Shown here: in pieces, positions 48,727 through 57,236 of the stretch
Numbering within the stretch: the first letter of the stretch is position 1
Layout: every line of letters starts with the position of its first letter
NCBI GenBank assembly: GCA_918797485.1
Contig: CAKKNE010000001.1
Coordinates: forward strand, 3,038,001-3,102,000
Direction of reading: 5' to 3'
DNA length: 64,000 nt
Origin: Pelagomonas calceolata
Taxonomy: Eukaryota; Sar; Pelagophyceae; Pelagomonadales; Pelagomonadaceae
Translations under genes and position numbers: made by a program
The notes under the pieces: generated by a model
Database searches by the model: none
Seen by the model: the letters and a program-made list of their open reading frames with translations, nothing else
Told to the model about the DNA's origin: nothing

Positions 48727-49890
48727 CTAGCACGCCCCCGCGACGTACGCCGCGTGCGCCTTCTCGAGCTTGGCCAGCGTCTCCTCGAGCAACGCCTTAT
48801 TGGAGTCCCGCACAGCTAAAGTTAACTCAAGGTGCGTCTCGTCCTTGACGAAGCCCACGGCTTTCAGTAAAGCAATCCCACCAACTAAACCAGAGACACG
48901 TTTCTTGAACGCCGCATTGTCCAACGGTATCTTTCTATATTTTTCGTCCTGGTCTCCTTTGTTGATTGCGTTCCGTAAATACGCCCCTAGCGTCTTCAAA
49001 CACGTGCCGCCGTCGCCGGCCGTCTTGTACTTTTGAATTGTACCGATAGCCTTGTCGACTTGTTCTGGAGGAGGCAGATCTATTTTCTTCGGTGGTGCAG
49101 GAGCAGGAGCAGGCTCATCAGTCGTAGGACAGGCGTCGTTCCGCCGGTCGTCGTTCTGATCTATGGAAGGATTGTAGCCGTCGACGCCCAACTTGCCCGC
49201 GAGCCGACCGCCGCGCGCCCTTCTCTCCGCTTTATCTTTGGCGATCTCCGCCCGCAACCGCTCCCGCTCCTTCTTCTCGGCAGCTTTCTCCCGCTTGATG
49301 CGGTCGATCTCCCTTAATCTTTGAGCCTTGGCGAGCTGCTCCTTCGTCTTGATCGACTCCTGGCCCTGCTCTCTACGTTTCTTCTCTCTATCAATATCTT
49401 CTACTTTTTCCAACCCTTCCCTTTCAGCGCGACGCTGCGCCGCCAAGGCTTTCAGCTCCGCGACCTTCTGTTTTTTTCCTTCTTCGGTCAGAGGCTTTTT
49501 TACTTCTGTGGTCTCCTCGAACTGGGTTCGGCCCGTTCGCTCCGCGTAGGCCTGGGCCTCCATGGCGTTGCGGAACAGCCTTCCGGTCTCGACGCATTTT
49601 ATGGATTTCGCGACTTGGACCGGGCCGCTCGACGCGAGTGTTTGCCCTTTTGGCACCTTCTTGATGGGCTCGTCGATGTCCCCGTCGTTCTCATGGGACA
49701 GTAACCAGTCCAGGGCGCTTTCCACGTTCTTGCTGCCGGCCATCAAGGCCTTTCTCGCGCGGAGCTCGGGGAAGCCCATGGACTTGACGTCCTCCAAGAG
49801 CTTCTCGTCGACCATCGGCAGGACGAGTTCCTCGTCTTGGGGTGCCGGCGGCGGCGCGTCGGCCATGGTCACGTCGGTGTCCTCGGCCAT
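48727..49890 (-). CDS. UBA / PUB-domain protein, probable Cdc48/p97 cofactor
   Basis: 387 residues from the ATG at 49890 (MAEDTDVTMADAPPP). UBA domain near the N-terminus (LLEDVKSMGFPELRARKALM, VESALDWLLSHEND), then the CVETGRLFRNAMEAQAYAER motif followed by TGRTQFEE that follows UBA in UBXN1-type proteins. A long charged helix follows, then a C-terminal PUB domain (AIGTIQKYKTAGDGGTCLKT, LGAYLRNAINKGDQDEKYRK, GIALLKAVGFV). PUB binds the C-terminal tail of p97/Cdc48 and UBA binds ubiquitin, so the protein should link ubiquitylated clients to Cdc48. The UBX domain is replaced by PUB. Confidence 0.85.
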   Translation of the reverse strand: MAEDTDVTMADAPPPAPQDEELVLPMVDEKLLEDVKSMGFPELRARKALMAGSKNVESALDWLLSHENDGDIDEPIKKVPKGQTLASSGPVQVAKSIKCVETGRLFRNAMEAQAYAERTGRTQFEETTEVKKPLTEEGKKQKVAELKALAAQRRAEREGLEKVEDIDREKKRREQGQESIKTKEQLAKAQRLREIDRIKREKAAEKKERERLRAEIAKDKAERRARGGRLAGKLGVDGYNPSIDQNDDRRNDACPTTDEPAPAPAPPKKIDLPPPEQVDKAIGTIQKYKTAGDGGTCLKTLGAYLRNAINKGDQDEKYRKIPLDNAAFKKRVSGLVGGIALLKAVGFVKDETHLELTLAVRDSNKALLEETLAKLEKAHAAYVAGAC

Positions 49891-50083
49891 GACTGCTGCG
49901 CGCGAGTAAGACTCCTGTGCCTCTGGCAGTGACCTAGTCACTGGCTCGGCGACGGCGTGAAGGCGCACTGCTTCGCAGCGCTGCTGTGCTTAACGTCCAG
50001 TGCTGGATCTATGCGTCAGATCGCGAAACTTTGCTCTCACCTGGCAGAGCTGCGGCCCGCGTTTTTGAGAGGTCTTTGAGAGT

Positions 50084-50108
50084 GCTAGTGTGTCTCTCGA
50101 TACGCTAG
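50084..50108 (-). promoter_or_regulatory. CTAG-ended motif, diverged copy
   Basis: On the minus strand: CTAGCGTATCGAG then AGACACACTAGC. It lies in the divergent promoter between the UBA/PUB gene (194 bp away) and the lumenal protein gene (73 bp before its ATG). Confidence 0.35.
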
Positions 50109-50180
50109 GATTATCGAAGGCAGAGCCATCAATCTGGACTATATACGCGCAGGGTAGACCACCAAGGCAAACTTGAAGCT

Positions 50181-50855
50181 ATGTACAAGCTCTTGCTTAT
50201 TGCAGCCAGTGCGACGGCTCTGCAGCCTAGGCCGCAGAAGACCCTGGAGGCGCTGAAAACGAGCCGGCGTGACCTGCTGGGCTTAACAACCATCTTGGTC
50301 GCGCCGGCAGCGCATGCCGCGACGTCCGAGGAGCTCAAGGCCATGATGGGCGGCCTCCAGTCCGAACTGTCGGACGAAAATCTGGCAAAGGCCCGCGGCG
50401 TCGCGCAAAAGGACGACGGCGGCGGCTTCGGCATCGAGCTGCCGTCGGTCAAGGCCCCGAGCTTCGCGCCGAAGGAGGGCAAGCCCAAGCCCAAGCCCAA
50501 GGCGAAGCAGGCGGCGAGCGGCGGCGCCGCGCCGGAGGTGCAGAGAATCGAGGTGCCCGACGTCGCCGGCGGTTTTGGGGATTTCGGCGCGGCCCAGCGC
50601 GAGGCGGGCCGCAAGCGTGCCGAGGCCATGCGGAACCGCGCCTTCTCGCCGGAGCGGGAGAAGGAGGAGATGAAGCCGGCGCCGGCGGACTCGTCGGAGG
50701 TCGCCAGCGGCGCAGTCTACGACGAGCTCCGCGCGAAGCGCGAGGCGCAGCGCGCGGCCATGGAGGCGCGCGAGGAGCAGCGCAAGTTCAACCGCCTCAC
50801 GCCGGCCGAGCAGGCCAAGTACCGCGCCGCGGGCAAGGCGCCCAAGGGCAAGTGA
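50181..50855 (+). CDS. Thylakoid-lumen protein of unknown function
   Basis: 224 residues. Signal peptide MYKLLLIAASATALQPRPQK, short transit stretch, then a twin-Arg thylakoid signal (TSRRDLLGLTTILVAPAAHA with AHA-A cleavage), so Tat-dependent lumen import through a complex plastid is predicted. The mature part is unlike known lumen proteins: Ala/Lys/Pro-rich (KPKPKPKAKQAASGG), then a Glu/Arg-rich helix (YDELRAKREAQRAAMEAREE). No domain recognised. It may be a coiled scaffold. It converges on the flavoenzyme gene with 35 bp between them. Confidence 0.75.
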   Translation: MYKLLLIAASATALQPRPQKTLEALKTSRRDLLGLTTILVAPAAHAATSEELKAMMGGLQSELSDENLAKARGVAQKDDGGGFGIELPSVKAPSFAPKEGKPKPKPKAKQAASGGAAPEVQRIEVPDVAGGFGDFGAAQREAGRKRAEAMRNRAFSPEREKEEMKPAPADSSEVASGAVYDELRAKREAQRAAMEAREEQRKFNRLTPAEQAKYRAAGKAPKGK

Positions 50856-50890
50856 GCCCCTCTTGACGTATTGCGCTCCTAACTAGCGCC

Positions 50891-52238
50891 TTACCATTGC
50901 TCCCCGACCCTCTCGTCGCCCCTGGCCCGGCCCCGTTTCGGCGCGCGCCGCATGAACCGCCGCGGCGAGAACGGGTCGAGCGAGGGGATAGCCTTGACGC
51001 GGCCGTCCGCTAGGAGCTCGCTGATCAGCAGCCCCGTCACAGGCGCCCAAAGGATGCCCCAGCAGTTGTGGCCGTAGGCGCAGACGACGTTCGCCGTGCC
51101 GGGGACGAGCCCGAGCACGGGCATCGCGTCCGGCGCGCACGGGCGCATGCAGGCCTGCTCGATTTTTGGAGTCTGCCCGCGCGCGAAGGGCGCCATGCCC
51201 TGGAAAGAAGCCACGGCGGCGGCGACACCTGTGTGGAGGACGCGTCGAGCGTCGTCGCGGCGACGGCAGGGCGCCATCGACACGATTCAGACACGGCTAC
51301 CGACGGTCCGGGTTCGCCTTCATCAGCGACGCGTCCTGGAGGTCCCCACCTTCGCGCAGCCGCGCTCCTCGCACGTGGTCCGAGCCGCCGATGCCGCACA
51401 GGTACACGCTCCCGTCGACGCGCGGGTACACCTCCAAATGACAACTGTTCGAGTCCTCGGCGCAGAAGAGAGCGCAGGGTTCTGCGGCGACCTCCGGCGA
51501 GCCCTCGAAGACAATCGACGACGAGTATACGCCCTCCAGCGGCACGGAGAGCCCTGTCTCGGCGCCGATCCAGTCCTCGAGTAGTACACTCCATGCGCCC
51601 ATGGCGCACACAACCGCGTCGCAAGGGACCGTTGTGCCGTCCACGTTTACACCGGTACAGGCGTCGCCGTCCATCTCGAGGCCGCTCGCGCGCCCCTCCA
51701 CCAATTTGGCGCCGCTCGCCGCAAACAGGGCCTCGCAGAGCTCCTTTGGCACGACCTGGGCCGTGTCCGGGTCCATGAGCTTGGCGCCCGTGTCCTCCTT
51801 GTCGAGCCACGCCGGCGCGTCGGGCGAGAACGGCGCCTTCGCGGGCTTGTCGGCCGGCGGCCAGCCCCGCAGGCCGAGCTCGCCCGTCACAGATAACGTC
51901 TTGATCTTGCGGTAGGTCTTGAGGTTGAGCGTCTTCGCCAGCTCGGCGTGGAGGTCGAACGACACCTCGTGCAAAGGCCTCGTCGGCCCGGAGCCCCAGC
52001 CGCGGGCGAGGAAGCCACCACCTTTGCCGCTCGCTGCCGCCGCTACAGAAGTTCGCTCCACAATCGTCACGTCCTGGAAGCCGCGCTGCTTGAGGTAGTA
52101 GGCCGACGCGCAGCCCTGCAAGCCGCCGCCCAGGATGACCACCTTGCCTGAGGGCTGCAGCGGCAGGCCGCGCGCTGCCATTGAAAGCGCCGCCGTTTTC
52201 ACGAGCAGGGCCGCCGCAGCGACTGCGACGCGCATCAA
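50891..52238 (-). CDS. FAD-dependent amine/D-amino-acid oxidase family protein
   Basis: Two exons (52238-51305 and 51228-50891), 423 residues. A short hydrophobic leader (MRVAVAAAALLVKTAALSMA) is followed by the dinucleotide-binding motif VVILGGGLQGCASAYYLKQR (GxGxxG) and ERTSVAAAASGKGGGFLARG, characteristic of the DAO/TAM family. The C-terminal exon has PVLGLVPGTANVVCAYGHNC followed by WGILWAPVTGLLISELL, the second FAD-contact segment (G..N..YGHNCWGI). Most like the FOXRED1-type or plant and algal DAO-like oxidoreductases; substrate unknown. The leader suggests organelle or secretory targeting. Confidence 0.8.
51229..51304 (-). other. Intron of the DAO-family gene (76 bp, GT-AG), possible introner
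   Basis: Donor GTCGGTAG, acceptor CCTCCACACAG; splicing joins MKANPD to RVAAAVASFQG. It shares GTCTGAATCGT and GTCGATGGCG-CC with the intron of the IQ/WW/LRR gene. The downstream exon starts GTGTCG, partly repeating the intron start. Confidence 0.85.
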
Positions 52239-52464
52239 TTTCTTAGCTCTCGCGCTCGTGCGCGCCGCAGCTCACTCAGAGAGCTGCTTGCGGGGGAGAG
52301 CAGCTCTCACAACTGAAAGCGATCGCATGCCAGGAGGCGGTTTTTATCAACTGGACGCGTAACATTAATGAACACGCGTTGAATTAGCCGACTGACCGCA
52401 TTCGTAACACACCGCTGGTTGAGACAGTGACAGCGTGCTGCACACCACTGCACAGGCCGGCGGT

Positions 52465-54435
52465 ATGCGCGCGCGTGGTGCATTGCTTGCGCTGGTCGGG
52501 CATTTGCTGGCGGAGGCGCTGTTACGCGCGCCGGTTCAGGCTCCCCAGCCGCTCGCGTCGCGAGAGCCGCCACTCGTCGACGAGCCACCATTCGTCGACG
52601 GTGTCGAGGCGTGGCTTCGCACACGCGGCATCGACTACAACGCGGCGGCGCGCGGCCGCCGCGAGACCACGCTCGTCCTCGGCGATAATAACTTGCGCCT
52701 CCGGCTCCTGCCGACGCCACGTTCGCCCGAGGACTGCCTCGACCCCGGCTCGTCGGCCCGCCTCACGGACGCCGCCGAGGCCGAGGGCTCCTCGATAATT
52801 CATCTCCACGAGGACACGTGGCGACAAAGAGGAGACATCGTGCGCGACCGGCTGCTGAATCGCGTCCAAGCGACGCAGCGCGTCTACGCGCGGAAGACGA
52901 CGGCGCGCTCGATCGCCGCCGAGGAGGCGATAGCCTTCCTCGACGCACACCATCTGTGGGGCCCGACGAACGCCAAGTACGCCTACGGTCTCTTCCTCCA
53001 GGACGATTTAATAGCTGTGGCGACGTTTACGAAGCGGAAGCTCGTGAAGCGCGGCCGTGGGTCAAAGAGGCGGACGCACGAGCTCCTGCGGTTCTGCGCG
53101 CGGCGGGACATGCGGGTGGTCGGCGGCATCACAAAATTGCTGTCGGCCTTCAAGAAGGACCGGGACGTCGACGACATCGTGACGAACATTGACCGGGACT
53201 GGGGCGGCGGCGCGGGCTGGCGGGCCATCGGGTTCGAGACCGTGGAAATCATGCCGCCGCTGCCGATGGCCATCGACGCGAACGAGGGCCGGCGTCGCTT
53301 CCTCTGCGGCCGCTCTGTTGGGATTCATCGGCCAGGTCTACCGGACGACCTCGTGGCTGAACTCGCCGCGTCGGCCGACGGAGCGACAGAGCGGGTCGCG
53401 GCGCGAGGTTTGAACTTAATTCACGACTCCGGCGTCGAGCGGCTGTTGCTCAAGGTCTCCGAGAGCCAGGAGAGCTGTGAGGACCTCTGGACAACCCAGC
53501 GCCCGCGGAAGAACGGCTACTACGGCCCTACGGCGCTCCCGGGCATTGCGGCGCTCCTCGATGATGCGAGACGCTTCCCGCCCGGCGACGACGAGAGCCA
53601 CGACGTAGCTGCGTGGTTCAGAGCCGCAGGCTCGCACAGCGACGCGCGCGTGCTCGCGTCGCAGGCTAGTGACTTTGGTAATAGCACAGTCGAGCTTCGA
53701 GAGAGGAATGGCGGATGGCGCACGCTCGGGCTAAACTGCGACGACGGGCGGAATATCTACCACGGCATATACAACGCCGACGACCCGACGCTCCTCCTCG
53801 CGGAGCACCTGCGGACGGCGGCGGCCCTCTTCGTCGCGGCGCTACCGATTGATCGCCCGCTTCGTTTTCTGCATTTGGGCCACGGCGCTGGGGTGCTGCA
53901 GCGCTACCTCCAGGCGGTCCTGCCGGGCTCCGACCACGTGTCCGTTGACCTCGACGGCGCCGTCCTGGACGTTTCCGCGTTCGAGGCGCCGCACGCGGGC
54001 CGCGCCGTTCGAGGAGACGCGTTAGATTACGTGCTACGCTCCGAAGAGACCTACGACGCGATTTTCGTGGACATCTTCGACGAACAAAACGTCTGCCCGG
54101 CGGCGTTCTCGGGGGCGATCTTCCTGGACGCTGCCGCGTCTAGGCTGGCGGATGACGGCGTGCTGATCCACAACCTCCATATCGGTGGCAAGAAGCGCGA
54201 CGCCGCGGTCGCGCGAGCCGAGGACGCTCTGGCGAGGCACTTCCACGCGGCTTATCGCGCCGACTCGGTCGACTCATCGCCCACGGGCGGCAACGCGCTC
54301 CTCGTGGGCGCGAAGCGGGCGCTCGGACGCGCGCGGATCCACGAGAACGCGACGCGCGCGGGCTTAAAATTTGACGCGGGGACGCGGGTTCGGCGACTGG
54401 TGCGGTTGTGCTGCAACGACGATGTTTGTACGTGA
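52465..54435 (+). CDS. Fusion of a phage-type Hef-associated/GNAT-like domain with a spermidine-synthase-like methyltransferase
   Basis: 656 residues from the ATG at 52465, where a signal peptide begins (MRARGALLALVGHLLAEALL); an in-frame ATG 10 codons upstream is also possible. Residues about 130-275 (RVYARKTTARSIAAEEAIAF, YAYGLFLQDDLIAVATFTKR, HELLRFCARRDMRVVGGITK) resemble a domain I know from phage proteins linked to Hef-like homing endonucleases, with a GNAT/Mom-like flavour. The C-terminal 220 residues form a Rossmann SAM/dcSAM-binding domain like spermidine synthase (FLHLGHGAGVLQRYLQAVLP, HVSVDLDGAVLDVS, YDAIFVDIFDEQNVCP). The combination suggests viral or phage origin of the first half. 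Function unknown. Confidence 0.65.
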   Translation: MRARGALLALVGHLLAEALLRAPVQAPQPLASREPPLVDEPPFVDGVEAWLRTRGIDYNAAARGRRETTLVLGDNNLRLRLLPTPRSPEDCLDPGSSARLTDAAEAEGSSIIHLHEDTWRQRGDIVRDRLLNRVQATQRVYARKTTARSIAAEEAIAFLDAHHLWGPTNAKYAYGLFLQDDLIAVATFTKRKLVKRGRGSKRRTHELLRFCARRDMRVVGGITKLLSAFKKDRDVDDIVTNIDRDWGGGAGWRAIGFETVEIMPPLPMAIDANEGRRRFLCGRSVGIHRPGLPDDLVAELAASADGATERVAARGLNLIHDSGVERLLLKVSESQESCEDLWTTQRPRKNGYYGPTALPGIAALLDDARRFPPGDDESHDVAAWFRAAGSHSDARVLASQASDFGNSTVELRERNGGWRTLGLNCDDGRNIYHGIYNADDPTLLLAEHLRTAAALFVAALPIDRPLRFLHLGHGAGVLQRYLQAVLPGSDHVSVDLDGAVLDVSAFEAPHAGRAVRGDALDYVLRSEETYDAIFVDIFDEQNVCPAAFSGAIFLDAAASRLADDGVLIHNLHIGGKKRDAAVARAEDALARHFHAAYRADSVDSSPTGGNALLVGAKRALGRARIHENATRAGLKFDAGTRVRRLVRLCCNDDVCT

Positions 54436-54481
54436 TAAATTTTGTAGACAGAGGCATCTGGTAGGTTTTAGCGTTTGGGCC

Positions 54482-54505
54482 GCTAGTGTCTTACCGGCCG
54501 CTAGC
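54482..54505 (-). promoter_or_regulatory. CTAG-ended near-palindromic motif, copy 5
   Basis: On the minus strand: GCTAGCGGCCGG then TAAGACACTAGC. 90 bp before the ATG at 54595, between tandem genes. Confidence 0.5.
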
Positions 54506-54594
54506 AAGACTCGAGTGCCGAGCTCAAAAGCGGGACTACAGGGCTAGACCCGTGCGAGTGCAAGGTTTTGCACGTTTGCGGCATTGCTGCAGCC

Positions 54595-55671
54595 ATGCGT
54601 AACCAACACCGTGTATATCAAGCCACGGCGCGCCCCAACACCAAGCTGCCGCTGAAAACCCTGCTCACGAGCCACCTCCACCTCGTGATAGCGGCAGCCG
54701 TAGAGAGCTACACGCTGGTCACGCGCACGACGCTGCCGTTCGCCGTATCCCTCGTAGTCAAAGCCTGTTGGCTCTGGGAGTTCCACTTGAGAGCAGAAGA
54801 GGCGACCTTCGGTGCCCGCATCCTCATACAATGGTGCTACCACCTGGCCGTCGCCTTCGCCCTGTTGCCGGCGACGGGCGCTGCCATTAAATTGGCAGGA
54901 GGCTTCACGAACACGACGCCCTTCGCCGACGCCATCGCGAAGGTCACGTCGCTCGACGGCTACGTGGCGCTGGCGTCCGCGGTGCGCGGCGGCGACTGGG
55001 CCTTCCGCGCGCTGCGGGCCCAGAACACAACTGATACGAAGTGGGGCGTGTTCCTGGCTGTGTGTGCTGGAATCGAGGTGTCCGCTTTGAGAAAATGTAG
55101 GGAGCGCGCGATAGATGTGGCATGCGACGTGCCGCCGCTTCCCGTCGGTCCGCTCAAGCGGTTGCGCATGCTGCGACGGCATTTAAAAAATGAGGCCATC
55201 GCACCACCCTCGACGTGCGACGCCCAGACGGACGTCGCGACGATCGCTTGCATCGCTGGCGTTATTGCTTTGATAGATGGAATAGCGCGCTTCGTCCGGA
55301 GCGGCCGTGGCGCGCCGCGCCGCGCGACGCATCTCATGGTGCGCGTCGCCGCGAACCCGCTTTTACCTTTTTTGGGCGTGGCGGCGCGCTGGCTCGACGC
55401 CGACGTCGTGCGGCCGTTTTCAATATTACGAGTTGCCGTCGGCCTCGATGCGCTACGCTCAGCTGCCGCCGCGGCGTGGCGCGGCGACGCAGGGGGCGCG
55501 GTCGAGCCGCCGCAGCCCTCGACGCCGCCGCCCTCGCCCCAGCGGCGGCGGACCACCGAAGATCGAATCCTCCACGGAGTCGACGCTCACCATCGGTCCT
55601 CGGCGGGCGGTATTTATGGCGACGTCGGGCGGTCGCCGCCGCGGTCCCCGCGGCGGAAGCTCGTCCTCTAG
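54595..55671 (+). CDS. Multi-pass membrane protein of unknown function
   Basis: 358 residues from the ATG at 54595 (MRNQHRVYQATARPNTKLPL); the earlier ATG at 54568 is also in frame. Five to six hydrophobic segments: HLHLVIAAAVESYTLVTRTT, LPFAVSLVVKACWLW, LIQWCYHLAVAFALLPATGA, VATIACIAGVIALIDGIARF, HLMVRVAANPLLPFLGVAAR, separated by basic loops. It ends in a Pro/Ser/Arg-rich tail with repeated SPxR sites (SPQRRRTTED, RSPPRSPRRK). I do not recognise the family. It converges on the PGAP1-like gene with 23 bp between them. Confidence 0.65.
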   Translation: MRNQHRVYQATARPNTKLPLKTLLTSHLHLVIAAAVESYTLVTRTTLPFAVSLVVKACWLWEFHLRAEEATFGARILIQWCYHLAVAFALLPATGAAIKLAGGFTNTTPFADAIAKVTSLDGYVALASAVRGGDWAFRALRAQNTTDTKWGVFLAVCAGIEVSALRKCRERAIDVACDVPPLPVGPLKRLRMLRRHLKNEAIAPPSTCDAQTDVATIACIAGVIALIDGIARFVRSGRGAPRRATHLMVRVAANPLLPFLGVAARWLDADVVRPFSILRVAVGLDALRSAAAAAWRGDAGGAVEPPQPSTPPPSPQRRRTTEDRILHGVDAHHRSSAGGIYGDVGRSPPRSPRRKLVL

Positions 55672-55694
55672 TAGGGTATCTAATTTTGTCACAA

Positions 55695-57236
55695 TTACCT
55701 TCGCACAACAAACTCCGCGCCGAGGTCCAAGAGAGCGACGACGCCGAGGGCCTCGAGGGCCTTCGAGGGCTCCCCCGCCGCCGCGCCGTACGCCGCCCAG
55801 AGCGCGCCGAGGCGCCTAGAAAAACGGCGCCGCCGCCCGGCCCCGAGCCCGATACATACCAGTGCCGCGAGCGGTTCGGGCGACAGAAATCGGCGAGCCG
55901 AGGCCGCGGAAGCCAGGGACGGCAGCGATGATAATGCTGCGGCCCAGAGCGGGCCGCCGTCGGCCGTCGAACAAAACCAGGCGGCGGCGTAGAGGCCCAG
56001 GGCCGGGTGGACACCGCACAGGGCCGCCGCGGCCCACCGCACCGTAGCCACTTTCCGGGCCACGACCTCCGCGCAGGCGCCGTTCGACACCGCCTTCGCG
56101 GCCCGGTTGGCCGCGGGGCCGAGCGCCGCTCCCAATGGAATCGCGACGACGTACGCTAACACCACAAGCAGCAGCGCCAACGCCGCCTTCGAGAGTCCAT
56201 CGGGTTCCACGAGAAACGCCGTCAATGCCGTAAACGTATACACGTCGCCGGGCGCCAGCGCGGCCGCGATTAGTAAGGATGGCACGCGCGGCACTAAAAA
56301 AGAAGCCAGCTGCGACGCGCCCGCCGGGCCGCCCCGGAAGTGGCGCCGCGCGGCACCCAGGGACGCGCCCGCCGTGTCCGAGCCTCGCAGTTCGGTAAGT
56401 TTCTCCCAATTTTCAGAAGGCGCGTGCACGACGTGTGCTACCCTCGTGATGAGTTCGTTGCACCAGCAGGCGCACTGGTGGTCCACTCCCCCAATATGGG
56501 CCGCGCCGGGCAGGCTCGATGCCTCGACGCCGCCGACGAGCCAACTCGGCGCCTGCCAGTCGCGCGGCCCGCCACTTATCTTGGCGAGCGGTGTTTTGTC
56601 GGGAAGCGGGTAGATCCCTGCCAAATGCCGCTCGAAGGCGAAGGGGTGCGCCGCCAACGGCGTCGCGAGCGCGACGACGGCGGAAATCGTTTCTGTTTGA
56701 TCCGCCGCTAATAATCCGACCACCCCACCCATGCTGTGGCCCACCACCACGACTTTCGAACTGTGGCGCTTCGCCAGAATCTTGGTGACCCGCTTCGCGA
56801 AGCGCGCCTGCCTCCTCACAATCCGGCCGTCGAAGGCCGACCACTCTCCTTTAAAATCGCAGGCGTAGACCGCCGCGCCTTTTAGTAGGTCGACCTCGTG
56901 GCCCAAACTTCTAACTTGCCTTGCGTCGCCGGCGTTGCCCGGCAGGAACAATATCGCACCCTCCTTAGCCTCGTAGGGGTCGCGGCCGCGCTCTCGATAC
57001 CTAAGTACGCCGTAGCGCCCGTGGTTGATCTTCGCGTCCTCGTAGTACGGCCACATGCGCGTCATCGTGCAGCCGTTTTGTATGGATGCGGCGCCGATTG
57101 GTATGATTGCTATTAGTGCGGCTAGTACTGCCGTCGCGATCACTAATCGGGCGCGCGACGGTGTGTACGGCGCATCGTGGGGATGAGCTATCTTGTCGAG
57201 TGTTGTATGTTTGGCTGTTCGGCTGCGTGTGCGCAT
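55695..57236 (-). CDS. PGAP1/Bst1-like GPI inositol-deacylase
   Basis: 513 residues from the ATG at 57236 (MRTRSRTAKHTTLDK). An N-terminal membrane anchor (ARLVIATAVLAALIAIIPIG) is followed by CTMTRMWPYYEDAK, the conserved PGAP1 entry motif, then ILFLPGNAGDARQVRSLGHE, a lipase core with GHSMGG (nucleophile Ser), and several C-terminal membrane helices. The enzyme removes the inositol acyl chain from GPI anchors in the ER and assists quality control. It is shorter than animal PGAP1 (about 920 residues) because the C-terminal domain is reduced. Its promoter side carries the CTAG motif at 57434. Confidence 0.8.
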   Translation of the reverse strand: MRTRSRTAKHTTLDKIAHPHDAPYTPSRARLVIATAVLAALIAIIPIGAASIQNGCTMTRMWPYYEDAKINHGRYGVLRYRERGRDPYEAKEGAILFLPGNAGDARQVRSLGHEVDLLKGAAVYACDFKGEWSAFDGRIVRRQARFAKRVTKILAKRHSSKVVVVGHSMGGVVGLLAADQTETISAVVALATPLAAHPFAFERHLAGIYPLPDKTPLAKISGGPRDWQAPSWLVGGVEASSLPGAAHIGGVDHQCACWCNELITRVAHVVHAPSENWEKLTELRGSDTAGASLGAARRHFRGGPAGASQLASFLVPRVPSLLIAAALAPGDVYTFTALTAFLVEPDGLSKAALALLLVVLAYVVAIPLGAALGPAANRAAKAVSNGACAEVVARKVATVRWAAAALCGVHPALGLYAAAWFCSTADGGPLWAAALSSLPSLASAASARRFLSPEPLAALVCIGLGAGRRRRFSRRLGALWAAYGAAAGEPSKALEALGVVALLDLGAEFVVRR

